In this document: positions 33,838 to 49,206 of the stretch, in pieces | Numbering within the stretch: the first letter of the stretch is position 1 | How the letters are laid out: each line of letters begins with the position of its first letter | Assembly (NCBI GenBank): GCA_014905825.1 | Contig: JACGCN010000018.1 | Coordinates: 62,001 to 126,000 of the forward strand | Length of the DNA: 64,000 nucleotides | Reading direction: 5' to 3' | Origin: Lyophyllum atratum | Taxonomy: Eukaryota; Basidiomycota; Agaricomycetes; Agaricales; Lyophyllaceae | Notes under the pieces: model-generated | Told to the model about the DNA's origin: nothing | Database searches by the model: none | The model's input: only the letters and a program-made list of their open reading frames with translations | Program-made: the position numbers and the translations under genes

Positions 33838-35511
33838 CTTAATGTCGAGGAAGGAAGAGGGGGAAGACTGACGGGGGATACATAGCCCAAAGTGGTTGTC
33901 GATGTTAAAAATGGGATTGCTTATCGTGTGTTTGTGGGGTGAAAGCGTGGACGAAGATAAGAAATTGGCGGCACCAGTCAAATTCAAAGATGGGTCGAAA
34001 GTTTCATTCGCAAATCGTGACCAGGTGGCGAGATAACGGCGGCGGATATCCTAGATAAGGCCTCAGATAAAGGCTTGGAGACGCAAAACCATTGCAAATT
34101 TCTGTGGCTCCAGACTAAGAGTTTTCCACGAATCAGATACCCCTGAATGCAGATAGGAAAGCGGTACAGAGTCATGCAGGCTGCCAGTGCTCGGTGGCAA
34201 AACCCTGAGCAGTGTTGGTTGGAAGAAAGGAGCGCGTCACGCGGATAAACAATCACAAACGCGACATGACCCAGATATGGAAGGGTGGGTAGATCGGACC
34301 ATGGCTGTTATCGGCTCATGAGTCCGAATACCCTGCGAACAGATAAGCCTTGGGTGAGTTGACATTGGTGATTCCGAAAATCACTGTGAACGTCGGAATA
34401 CGCCTTACGCATTTCAAATCTGATGCTCATTGAAAAATCAGCATAATAGCACCCTACGTGCTACGACTGATCCATCGGATTTTTCAAGCCTATCAGAGTG
34501 GTTGTTACAACTCGCGGACGCCAGCATCAATTTCGGCCTTGCCAGGCTGGACTGATGCGCCGTCAGCAGGAATCCCAGGGGTCGGCGAACAGACCCTGGA
34601 GTGCGCAGGCAGCTAGTCAACCCCTAAACGCAACGATGGCCCCTCTTTCCTCGTTCAACGATCGCGTCCCATTTCAATGACAGAACTAAAGCTCATCGTC
34701 GACAGCTATGCTTTCCGTCGAAACCATTGTCGAAAGACTATCCCACTTCCTGAATGTCCCGGTAAGCAATGGTAATGCCGTCCCACCTCTACTAGCGAAA
34801 CCTTGAATAGGAGGGTGAAAGCGTCCTTGGACACATGGCTGGAACACTATGCAGGGATCGAATTGTCTCCCATACACGAAAATGCAGAGGAAATTTATCT
34901 CTGTTAACAGGGTACAATCTAGTCCTGCAACGTACTATGTACATCGTACAAGAAACAGCAAGCCTTCAACAAAACATGGTTCTATTTTCCACTGTGAAGT
35001 GTGCCAACGAACTTCGAATGGAAATACAAGGCAATCCACGCTGGCAAGGGCGTGCGCCCCGGGAATCGTCGTCCAGATTACAAGGATCATCCGTGACTTG
35101 AGGTCCGTGATCTCGCAGAGATAGAATCCAAGATGCTGCCGGAGCCTCTATTAACGCCAAGTCAGCGTAGCGTAGTGTAACAACCACAAAAGCGTAGGTA
35201 GATAAGAGCCGCCGCCGCCGCGTACAAGAGAGTGGTGGACAGAAACGAGTATCCAAGAAGGTAACTTACACAAAAGGGACAAAGATCAAAGCAGTAAGAG
35301 AAACACCGTAAGGAGAAGCTACACTGGGAGGAGAAGGGTGATCATGATACAATGACAAAGCGTCATGGGCAGAGGGTCAGCAGATGAAAAGCAAAGGGAA
35401 GGCGATCAGAAGGGGAAGGTCGTAGTCGTAGTAGTGATACAGTTATACTTGGAGACGTCATGCTATATGGTAAAAAGAAATTTCGGTGCGTGTCGTAGGG
35501 GAGTCGTCATT
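33838..35511. other. 1.7-kb stretch without a recognised gene
   Basis: Only short frames with no motif on either strand. The part next to 33837 should hold the transporter promoter. Confidence 0.5.
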
Positions 35512-36399
35512 TCAAACCGAGACGCGGATGGTGGCGGGGCCACGGCGCCAGGAGCTGGTAGCGGCACTGGGAGCAGCAGAGCTTTTACGGACCGAGGGTG
35601 TCGTGCCCTGGGTGCGTGTGCGGTGGGGCGGGGTGTAGACGGGGGCCGCGACGATGCGGGGTGCAGCGGGAGCAGGGGCTACAGGGGCGGGAGGGGTGCT
35701 TGGAGTCGACCTCGGGCGGGCAGCGCCGCCGCCGAGCATGACGCCGCCGGTGAGGACGGTGCTGACGCCTCCTTGGTAGAGGTACTTGGTCGGGTTGGAC
35801 TGAAGCACAGGTGCGGGGGTCGGGGCGAGCTTCGTGATGGACGGTTTGGGGAGGGAGGAGATGGAAGACGCGGATGTCTGCGAAGACGCGGAAGAGCGGG
35901 AGGTGAATGAGAAGGCGGAGTCGGAGACGGTGGATGAGCGGGAGCTGGGTCGGGAGCTCTGCGAGTCGAACTCGACGTCCGAAACCTCGGCCTCTGATTC
36001 GGAATCGACATCCTGGGTCATGGGGACCTGGGGCACGGAGGCAAATGTGGGTGCGTCCTTGCTGATCCAGATGATGCCAACCTGACCGTTCGACTTTTTG
36101 ACGACGTAGACCCTGGTGGGCTCGATGACGAGGTCGAAGGCTGCTCCGCCAAGGGCCTGGATCCAGGCAGTCCACTTGATGCCAAATGCAACACATGCGA
36201 GCTGGATGGGAAGGGGCGGGAGGCAGGTCGGTGCAAACGAAAGCAGTTGCGGCGACTTGGTGTGCGCGGCCATAGCGGATTGCAGGTAGAGTGAGAGAGC
36301 AACGAGTGTGCTCGGAGACTGGATCCCGAAGAGAACGAGGGGGCGGGTCAAGAAGATGGTGGCAGCTTGGAGAGCAGGGGATGCAACGTTGGGAGACAT
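35512..36399 (-). CDS. hypothetical basidiomycete protein with Ser/Pro-rich C-terminal half
   Basis: A single-exon frame of 295 residues from ATG 36399 (MSPNVASPALQAATIFL). Residues about 1-115 are ordered and hydrophobic in parts (IKWTAWIQALGGAAFDLVIE, VGIIWISKD), followed by an acidic DVDSESEAEVSDVE stretch and a long Ser-, then Pro/Ala-rich tail ending TIRVSV. No known domain is recognised. The ordered front with a disordered tail, plus strong coding bias against the opposite strand, supports a real gene. Confidence 0.65.
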   Translation of the reverse strand: MSPNVASPALQAATIFLTRPLVLFGIQSPSTLVALSLYLQSAMAAHTKSPQLLSFAPTCLPPLPIQLACVAFGIKWTAWIQALGGAAFDLVIEPTRVYVVKKSNGQVGIIWISKDAPTFASVPQVPMTQDVDSESEAEVSDVEFDSQSSRPSSRSSTVSDSAFSFTSRSSASSQTSASSISSLPKPSITKLAPTPAPVLQSNPTKYLYQGGVSTVLTGGVMLGGGAARPRSTPSTPPAPVAPAPAAPRIVAAPVYTPPHRTRTQGTTPSVRKSSAAPSAATSSWRRGPATIRVSV

Positions 36400-37606
36400 T
36401 TTTAGATCGTGCTGAAGATGGTGGGTTTTGGCGTGAATCGAACGATCGACTTGCGATGCTAGGACGTAACAGATACTAATCGAAAGAAATAGGTAAGTTT
36501 TCCCGTTGGGCGAGAGGTAAGGTCAACATACCTATTGAGTTATGGATACAGTGGCGGGAGACTTGAATACCAGAATGCGAAGAGTCTAGGAGATGAGGCG
36601 AGTCGTTCAAGTATCAACGAAGCTGAGGAATGAAGCAGATGATGAGCCAGGAGCTGGATGGAACTTCCATGACTTCAGCAAAGAGTCTTTATACGACTTC
36701 GAAGTGCAATACATATCTGGACGTCAATGGATGGATGCCACAAATGTCAGGTACCATTGTCTGCAAAGAACAATGCTGTCGCGTGGCAGGGGTGGGCGGA
36801 GTCGCCATATTTGGGAGGTCAATGATTGTTGTTGATTGTTTGGATACAAAGGCAATTGTTCTTGCTGACACCTTCCACCAACAATTCTTTGCAACGACGC
36901 CAGACACCGTTGAGACGCAACAGGTGGTGGCTTTGTGTTTTTCTAGGCTACTCTGGCAACAGGATGCTCTTAACTGCGAAGGAATCGTAGCCACATGCCG
37001 TTCGACTTTTTGATGACGACGTCTGAATTTGCCTCGGACCTCCCACGCCCATGGACCTCCCCAATTTAATCCAATTTATCTTTCCCTCTTCGAGGGCGCA
37101 GTGTTTACCTCCTGGTGGAACGTGCCATCGAGAATTTGAGGTGAGATGAGTTTCTTCGTCTTCAACATCATCTGCGAGGACTTAACCTAGACTGACAGTC
37201 ATCGTTTTCTACCGTGAGTGAGACGCTTGTATATTCCTATCCCCCTGTCTTCGGCTCCGGCACTTCTGCCTGAGGAACATGCTCCACGGAGTCGAAAGTC
37301 AATCTAAATTAGTCCTCTGACGCTATCGTAAGTGTAAGAGCTATATTCCCTTGATCTCCACCGCAGCTCTGATTATGTCCTCCGTCTTCACCACTGTCGC
37401 AAACTCTCCATGCAACTCTGCAAGCGCGACCTAGTGTATAGTCCTTGCATCGAATTTCTCCTGTTCCTCCGGCGAGGATCGCGTCATCAGTATGGTACAA
37501 GGAGGTCATGATCATGATTTCAATCGATAAGATTACACAAATACTCCAGGAGATAAGATTAGATACAAGGTCGTCATCTTCTTTTCTTCTTACGAATGCC
37601 TCTCTT
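36400..37606. other. 1.2-kb stretch without a recognised gene
   Basis: Overlapping short frames on both strands around 36600-37000 carry no recognisable motif. Confidence 0.45.
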
Positions 37607-39090
37607 CTAGGAGTAAACTCGGAGCCCGGCGATGTCAAAGAATGCATTTTGGAATTGCGATGGGTTGTTGTTAACAAAATCTGGGGGACCGAGAGACATC
37701 AATCTCTGTTTATGATGGAGAAGTGGCAGACAAGTGTTGCTCACCGATGCAGTTCGACGGACAACTTGCAGGATAGAGAGCTCCGGCCCAGTCACCACCT
37801 GCAATCATGGGTGAGTACAAGGGGGAAAGCACCTAGAAAGTGGACTCACAAAGTGTAAGGTTGATGATGATATTGTGTTGGCTGAAGTGTTCCTGGATGT
37901 TGCAGGTGTCGCTTGGGAAGAAGGCAGATGGGGTTCCCTGTGTGAGCGAGGTACCATGAGAGAGATATTTGAAAGAATGAGACGTTTACTGTACCCAGCT
38001 GTCGGTGTTGACGGAACCCCCTCCGTTCCTGACGTCTGCTGGGACGGCGCCATCGTTTCTGCTCCAGAACCACACTTTGATAAAGGATGTCGTTCTCTCG
38101 ACCGCATACCTATACGCCAGGGCCATATAAGCATTTTTAAATCTGAGGACGCAGAAAGCGCGACGAACCAGCCTCCTCGATTATTATTGAACGATGGCCC
38201 GTAGCTTAGGTCAGTGTTCAATTTGACACCACACCCTGTGTTCCCATTGATCGCTGCATCGCAGTCAAGTTGGGTTGGAGTCCTGGTAAAGGTCAAGCAA
38301 TATATCTTATGAAGCTCAGCTTGACTTACCCAGTCTGAGGCCGCGAAGCAGGCATTACGCATCCTGAAGATGCCTTTAGCTTTCAAGCTATATGTGATGC
38401 TATATCAACATACCTGCGCTGGTGTGGAGGGTGACGGCGTTCGGTCCTTGGTCGTTCACGCCTTCTAGTATATCAACTTCCCCCTGAGAGCTGCATCAGC
38501 TTTGCACTCTGCACAAGAGAGATGGGGCTTTACCCCGCTCGGCCAACCGTCCTCATTCGTCTCCCAGATGGCAGGCCACGTTCTAGTTACGGTAAATTAG
38601 AAGAGCCTTAAAGGAACGACCGTGAACCTACCCGCATCCTTGGGGCATATGACGGACATCGAATCTATCGAGATATCAGCTCTTGCATCTGCAGAGGCAG
38701 AAATTAAGACGCCTACACTGCGACGTGGGTAGTGTAAACCTTCTTCGATCTGATCCTAACAGAATCTCTCCCGGGACCGGCAGGATTAAGAGTCTTTTTG
38801 AAGTCTGTTCGAAGAATAAATGTATCGCCCGCCGCATATGTTAGGTTCTGGTTCTGGGCGGTCGTTCTATCCACATAGTTCCTTTTGACAAACGAGGAGT
38901 CAAAAATTGACGTTCAACAAGGAGAGATGGACTCCACATACACTCTGCCATGTGTCGGATCCCCGATAGCTTGGAAGTCGAATGTGTCGTAAAAGGCGGG
39001 ACCAACGATGCTGTCGGAGAGTGGGTAGTTGGCAGCGAGAGCCGGTCCGGCAAGAGACAGAAGGGTCAACGCAGAGAAAGGGGCCTTCAT
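37607..39090 (-). CDS. secreted GH16 endo-beta-glucanase (Lam16A-like), copy 1
   Basis: Many short exons from ATG 39090 to TAG 37607-37609. The signal peptide is MKAPFSALTLLSLAGPALA, then NYPLSDSIVG and GDPTHGRV; exon 2 starts NYVDRTTAQNQNL; later exons give FDVRHMPQGCG, TWPAIWETNEDGWPSG, GEVDILEGVNDQGPNA and a C-terminus ending DIAGLRVYS. The catalytic GH16 signature E-x-D-x-x-E is intact (GEVDILEG), the first Glu being the nucleophile and the second the acid/base. The match is to basidiomycete Lam16A-type laminarinases that cut beta-1,3(1,4)-glucans outside the cell. An intron interrupts just before GEVD. Close relative of the copy at 58793. Confidence 0.87.
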
Positions 39091-39147
39091 GGCTAAGATT
39101 TTGCGCGGAAAGTGTTTGAAGTGATGGAAACAAAATCTGCTAGAACA

Positions 39148-39154
39148 CTTTATA
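39148..39154 (-). promoter_or_regulatory. TATA-like box of GH16 copy 1
   Basis: TATAAAG on the minus strand about 58 bp before the start codon, the same spacing as seen for the other secreted-protein genes at 58793 and 62973. Confidence 0.45.
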
Positions 39155-40546
39155 ACAGACGAAATCGTGATACACAGCTTCTCTCGAGGTCGTTAACACG
39201 CAGATGACCATGGATACCACATCGATGAAGGCCTACGACCGAGATAACGCACGAGAATTAGAAGGAGTAGACTTCATGACCCATGAGGTGCTCATGGGAC
39301 TGGAGCTCACACTCGAAGCCGAAGGCGATTGTACCAGAGTTTCGCGGTTGAGCAAGGATCCGAAGGCTACTTCTGCAGTAAATTCGCCGAGAAATGTTTC
39401 GAAGCCATGCGCGATCTGTATGCACCGTGTGCGTCGCCGCAGTATCGGGGTGTATGTGGTTGAAGCCTATTCTTGTGTTGCACACTTGTTGCCGCATCCG
39501 GGGTTCCGAGAAGTGATGTTATTTGCGCTTATTCGCGTCGTTGCTACATCATATTCAAGCAGAGGACAGATGATCCCGAGGGAGCGCGTTCAACCAGTCG
39601 CGTGCCTGATGCCACTCGGTTAGGCAATCACATGCAACACGCACGTGTACCTACCTTGCCCCACCTCCACCGCAACCATCGTTCGGCCAAGATCAAGCTA
39701 AAAGAGAACCTCACAACGGGTTTGAATTCCACCATGTCAACCAGTGTACGCGCCACGACTCAGCATCCTCGGAGTCCGGCGCTACCGCCCTCTGCTACCA
39801 AGTTTTTCTCACCGAAGTTCCGAGTGGTATAAAGTTCGCTTACATCGAAGTGCCGTATAGATCTAGTGCTCTCCCTCGGTCACAATTCTAGTACTACAAA
39901 TTCAGTTGTCGTTCACTCCGATCGTATCGTCAAGACTCTGATTATCCATTCATGAATCCCTGAAAGGGTAAAACTCGGTGTCGTACAGTTCAGACGTCTT
40001 CGAAGAGGTGGTTGCGAAACGTAGGATGAGTCGCCAAATTTCAGCCGAGGCGTTCGATGTAAAGATGGTAGTACTCGAGTAGGGTGATTTTCAGAGTGCG
40101 GCATTGGATATGAGGCAGTCTGACAGTGTTTCTGCCTAAATGCAAGACGCGATAGAGCTGAAACTTCGCAAGGGCCGAAGTGTCAAGTTAATGAGTCCAA
40201 CATTCCTGACCTCCGGAAAGACGCCGAACAAGGGACCTGGTTACTAGTGCAGTCATCGTCAGTCCCGCAGGAAAGAAAAATGCGATATTTAAGTTTCGAC
40301 TGAAGTCGTACTCAGGAATTGTCAAACAGGTCGTGTCAGCAGAGCAGAAGCGATGAATTTACCCCTGAAGCGACAATATGATAAGATAGACTAGAAATGC
40401 TGGGATGAGGGTGTGTCTAGGCAACTACATACTTCATGTTCGCTGAATCGACGATTTCTCATCTCTTCCTTCTTCCTCAAGCTGTTCTTTCCCGACTTCC
40501 TCGGTGAGATGTCCCGGTACGAAAGTCCCTGTACCGCGGTGCTGGT
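39155..40546. other. 1.4-kb stretch without a recognised gene
   Basis: Frames such as plus 39204-39623 and minus 39497-39258 overlap and have no recognised motif. It lies between two minus-strand genes. Confidence 0.45.
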
Positions 40547-43500
40547 TCAGGACCCCGATGGCGGTATAAATGTATGATGCATACCTTGCCGAAGTTCTCG
40601 CTCAGCGGCACGATGGTCTTCCACCTTCGCGAAAGAGGATCCAGGCACGAATATAGGAGATTCCTCGAAAAGAGCATCCATTTCTGTCGATACACTTGAT
40701 GAGTCCGATTTCAAGTGCCAAGTTCAAGAATTTTACCTTCCAGACGACGCCCAGTTGTCTCCTATCGTTGGCAGGCAGCATTGTCAACAACCCGGTCTGT
40801 AGCCGAAGAAGATACGAAACTTACAGGGTAGAAAGCCCATATAAATAGGGCGCTGTTGTGAGATCAGACCGAGTCTTAGCGGGAATGCTTATAGCACCTA
40901 CTTGGTATGGCCACAGATTGCGAATACAAGATCTTGGGTAGCCATTCAGTAATCTCGCAGTCTAAAACGCAGAAGCACAAACATACAATATCTGACCGTC
41001 GTCGTTAGCGAAATGTAGTTAAATCACGACTAAACCTTTCACTTACTTCCACCCAATTGCCGCGAATGCTTTTGGTGTAACTTGGGCAATGAAGCTACGC
41101 CCGTGTGAGTGATGTAAGTCAGGATTGCAAGCAGGCGGTACCAACAAATTCGAGATCCACGACGAAGAACTGGTGATTGCAGTACTCTTTGCCCGCGTCC
41201 TAGTGGAGAATATCTCTGCGGGGTATGCCCAGGACAAGGGGCCAATGCAAGCGCTAAAGAAGAAGTTGAAAACCCAAGTCCTATCGACAAATTAGTTAAT
41301 CAATGATGACAGGCGTCCTGAATGACCTACGTTACTTTTGAAACCCGAGTTTTCCTTGGTCAGGCGCGGTAAGATTACAATAATCATATCACCTACTGAT
41401 GAAGATCTAGTGTTGTACAGTCATTATTCGGTATGCAAGCAAAACACCACAATGAGGAACTCACGTAATGAGCCTGCTCAAGAGAAAGATCACGCAAACA
41501 CAATCAGTCAACTCGGCCACACGGCGTCGATGATTACACTTACAGCATCGCTATGGTTTCCAGTATGAGCAGCTAGATGTAAAGCGAACTTTAAATTTGA
41601 CTTACTTGTCAACAGTCCCAGGATAGCGGGCCATCAGAATTGCTCCAACAACGAAAGACAGACCAGAGGCAACGTTGCCAATGATCAGTGGGCGCCTCCT
41701 TCCTGTTCGATCGACCCATAGAACACAGCACGCTTCTCCAATCAGGGCGATAATGCTGTTGATAGACTGAAAGAGAAGAATTCGGGTTGAGGTGAAACCC
41801 ATCTAAACTCGCACGCCAGGGTCAATAAAGCCCAAACTCCACCATGAATGACTAACCGTCGTAAAAATCTTGAGGCCATGACTGACGTCAGTCCTGCGTC
41901 TTTGGAGGCGCCCTCGGATGTAGGACTTACCGTGGTGGAATAGTACTGGATAGCGCTAACTCCTATACCGGATGTCAGTACTTCTCTTGAAAATCACAAG
42001 TCCAGAATCGACCTGTCATCTGAACGGAAAACTGAAGGATATACCTGTCCGAAGTGTAAGCAAGGCACCTGACTGGGCGGGTTTGGATACGCATACCCGA
42101 GACTAAGGCGACGGAAATTGCTTGGGATAGCGAAAAGCTCCTTCCAGCTGACGTGCGCGGAAAATCAGAGGGTTTCACAAACATCTCATTCTGTTGCCAA
42201 CCTTGACTCTCCGATATCCCGGGCCTTGTGAATATCCGCCTTCATGTCGTCAATTTGAGCGTTGACAAAAGGGTCATCCACATTTCCGTTTGAATGGAGT
42301 CGAGCAAGGGTTTGTCGCGCTAGACATGTGAAGTGAATTGTCAGAACGTCAACGTAAGTGCAGACCACACACCTTCCTCTATTCTGCCCTTTTCTGCTAG
42401 CCAACGCGGGCTTGTCGGAATGAGATATTAGTCGGGGGTGGATACGGCAAGGACGTACGATTCAGGTAGGAGCAGTATGAAAGAGATGAGGGGCAATGCG
42501 GGAAGTATCTAGAACCCGTATTAGAACGAACGATGGGATCGCTGAGGATTTCCGATCACCTGCAAACCCAGCGGGACCCTCCATTCCGCCTGAGTTCCCT
42601 TGAGGCCGGCAGACGTCCCATAGGTCTGATAACATATTAAATGACCGTCGAAGAGCATAGTCCAATAAGCTTACCACCCAAGATGCGATGAAGGCTGAGT
42701 TGAAGTATGCCATGAGTCATGCACTATGCATATATGGCGAGATTTTACCTCCAATTCCAAGCATAAACTTTTGGACCAATGAGAAAGTCTTTATCAAGGG
42801 ACGCAAGGTCAAATCTCACCTGTTGCAACGTCGTGAGCCTCCCTCGAATACTCGGGTGTGCGATTTCAGCCTGTCTCGACCTCAGCCCGACGGATTTCGA
42901 TAATAGGGAGCCTAAAAACGCACTTGGTACAAAGGCGCCAGATCCGACATAATGCCAACCCCGAAACCTTTCATTCCGAGTCAGGTCTTATCTTGAATAA
43001 GCAATATTGGAGCAGTACCAGCGAAGAACCGGCCTGCGAGCATCATGTCCATATTACGGGCTCCCGTCTGCAGTGCACCTCCAAGTCTACCATCATGTCC
43101 TTATCAGAATAAACCGAGGATTATATGTATAGAACTTACATGTACACAGCAGCACCGAGCTGAATGGTTTTCCGCCGCCCAAACTTGTCGGCTGCATAGG
43201 CCACAGGAATCATCCCGAAGAAACTGGCGAAAAACTACTCCGTTTCAGTGGATATGGAGGAGCAGATGACGTCACATACCATCCCAGAACTAGAACCAGA
43301 GTTCTAAGCGAGTAATACAGAAGCGATCACCAAATACACCCACCGAATATACTGGCAATTAGGCCAACCAAGTTCTCGTTCTTATAACGGGGTCCCATGA
43401 CCAGCTTGCGCAAAGTTCAGCCATTGGGAACGTCAATGTCAAAACCTAGAGAACGCACTATGAAATCTGGCGCAGGTAGGACCCCCGCGATGACGCCCAA

Positions 43501-43645
43501 ATCATAACCAAAGATGATACTTCCCAAACCTACAACCACCCAGATCCGTCAGCCTTCCAAGCTCTATTCATACGCGATGAGACGTGATTGACGCACTTGC
43601 GAATAAACCACACAGCCATGTGTAGACCTTGGGAGGGAGAGGCAT
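40547..43645 (-). CDS. MFS sugar porter (hexose/pentose transporter family), highly intron-split
   Basis: A chain of a dozen or more short exons from ATG 43645 (MPLPPKVYTWLCGLFAS). Recognised pieces in order: LGSIIFGYDLGVIAGVLP (TM1), ENLVGLIASIFG, GRFFAGFGVG, the IAHPSIRGRLTTLQQ sugar-porter motif, TQAEWRVP, LPALPLISFILLLPESPRWLAEKGR (PESPRWL signature), ARLHSNGNVDDPFVNAQ, a VDRTGRRRPLIIGN loop, GPLSWAYPAEIFSTRTRAKS (the PAEIFS family motif) and a cytosolic tail EMDALFEE. These fix it to the MFS sugar-porter family with about 12 transmembrane segments. It lies 411 bp downstream of, and in the same direction as, the GH51 gene, suggesting uptake of arabinose or arabino-oligosaccharides; this specificity is inference. 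Confidence 0.8.
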
Positions 43646-44056
43646 GTCGTAGCGTGATGCTTTACGGCGTTGATGAGAAGAGCCAGTCAGACGATCAGAA
43701 GAGCCATTGGCGTATGTTCTTTCTTAAATACTGGTATGCTTCGGACGCCGTAAAGGGCGGCACTCGACGGACCGCGGAGAATTGCAGCCGCGTCCAGGAG
43801 GGCACGGGATCACGGGGTGGTACCGCATGCGGTAATACTAAGCGGCCCCCTGAGCGGGGCCCCGCAGTCCACCATCCAGTCCTTGCTAAAACGGTGCAGA
43901 TAACGAGCAGAAATAGAAAACGTGTCCGACGTTTCGCATTGGGCATCGGGTATCATGAGGTCCACCCGGGTGTTTATATCTACGACATTACTGTAAAGTA
44001 AACACCAAGACTTGATGTATCGAGGTTCAGACTATAACTCATCGTCGAACAGGAGC
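43646..44056. promoter_or_regulatory. spacer holding the sugar porter promoter
   Basis: 411 bp between the end of the GH51 gene and the start of the transporter. A plus-strand open frame over it is not supported by any motif. No regulatory motif was identified with confidence. Confidence 0.35.
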
Positions 44057-47555
<3,499 letters not shown>

Positions 47556-48644
47556 ATGCGTTTCTCAGCTATAGCCTCCCTCCTCGCCGTCCTTCCAGCT
47601 CTTGTCGCATCCACGCCTGTCCATGAAGGGGTAGAAGTGGAATCGCGCACTCTTGGACAGACGGGCTCGTACATGGTATCGGGTCTTGGAGCGAGGAAGA
47701 AGCAGCTCATCGCATGTGGTGCCAACGAATTGGACCTTGCTATCGCGATGCTTGAGTGAGCCTTACGCTGTTTGAATTTCGTGTTTCTCTGATGACTGCT
47801 TCCCCAGGACGGAGCGTATGTCTACCGACTATACGTACGGTGATGGGAAAACATATGATTCTGCCAATTTCGTACGTTGCTCCCTATGTTTACGAATCTC
47901 AAGGCTCATAAGTCATTTCACAGGGTGTATTCAAGCAGAATTGGGGCATGCTTCGACAGAGTGTCAGCAGATACAGTGGAAAGTCGGCGTAAGCATTCTC
48001 CTCTTATAGTGGGAGCTTTTCTAAAGTCTTTAACGCAGGGCCGACTACAACACTGGAGCTGAACTGAACAGTAATCTCTGCTTGGACATCAGCTCCCGTC
48101 ACGAATCGCAGAACTACTTCGGTGAAGGCAAGTAACGACTCGTGCCTCGGTACGACGCTCTATACAGTATACTTACTCCTCATACAGGTATTTGGTTCGC
48201 TGGCCATCGGAATGGAGCCACGTGAGACGATCGCACTTCCGTGGCCCCTCTTCTGATTTGTGTGTTCTATCTTAAATAGCGGTCTGTCAAACCCGAATAC
48301 GCAAGATATTCAGAACTACAAAGACGCTGTTTATGTAGGTGCACTCCAATTAGTACCTCGAGGTAGTCTTATCTTCTCGCCAGTGGATCCGCAACCAGCT
48401 CTATTACTACAATAACGGCACGTATCATTTCATTGATGTCCTGTAACTGTTGTACTGATTCTTTTTACTCTAGGAGCGGACATGACTGTCAGTCTTTTTG
48501 TCCAATCGCAGTGATCCTCCTCATCCTTGCTAACCTACCATCGCTCGTAGTCCGATGTACGTTTCTGGGTCGACGTAAGCAGCCGATTACATTTACTTGA
48601 CAGCTTGTTTCTTACGTGTTATGAAACAGGTTCCAGCTATATGA
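47556..48644 (+). CDS. secreted GH134-type beta-1,4-mannanase
   Basis: Nine or so short exons; the first three are 47556-47755, 47808-47871 and 47924 onward. The signal peptide is MRFSAIASLLAVLPALVAS. The mature protein carries AMLETERMSTDYTYGDGKT, SANFGVFKQNWGML, SADDYNTGAELNSNL, ISSRHESQNYFGEG, IWFAGHRNGATG, NPNTQDIQNYKDAVYWIR and the end RFWVDVPAI, the hallmark series of GH134. The Glu of LETE and the Asp of GDGK are twelve residues apart, as for the catalytic Glu/Asp pair recalled for this family. One intron starts GCAAGT (48128-48187); only this GC-AG junction yields the family motif. It would cut mannan or galactomannan outside the cell. The 3' exons near 48420-48560 are less certain. 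Confidence 0.8.
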
Positions 48645-49206
48645 GGTGGCGTCAGAAGGTCAGAAGTACCGAAATATCTACCGAAAGGGCGGAGAATACT
48701 TCTCTTGTCTGGTGTGTTATGTCGTATGAGGAGAAGGCCTATCGTTGATGTTCGAATGGATGCCACTGCTAAATCCTACTTGTAAGGGCGCAAACCATCA
48801 CTCTTCTCATCTTCCGTCCAATCGAGCTGAAGTCACCCAATGGAAACTGAAGGCCCGCTGCGCCGAGACTTTACCCATATTGTGGATTGACAATGTTGGG
48901 GGCAGACTGATTTGCGGGACCATATCCCAGATGAGCCCTTTGCCTAGGTGTTCGCTGCATCTTGGGACGGTTGCCAAGAATGTGTAATCACAATGAGCGA
49001 GAATACCAATATCGAGTGTCATGTAGAATATGATTGCTAGAGGGCGCATAGAGGTAATGAACATACAGTCAAACTAATACATGTACCTAATCCTATGTTA
49101 AAAAACCATATAGTGCATATTATACCTACCAATATACTTACGATTAAAGATACATAACAAACAACGTTCTAACAACGTTCTCAACAATACACGGCACGGT
49201 CAATGT
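48645..49206. other. 560-bp spacer
   Basis: Between the convergent 3' ends of the GH134 gene and the zinc-finger-like gene. AT-rich at 49060-49190; no gene recognised. Confidence 0.45.

Noticed and set aside
35365..35910. 181-codon Gly/Arg-rich plus-strand frame
   Set aside because: Antisense to the Ser/Pro/Ala-rich tail of the gene at 35512-36399.
43588..44001. 137-codon plus-strand frame between transporter and GH51
   Set aside because: No motif, partly antisense to the first transporter exon, and no splice signals.
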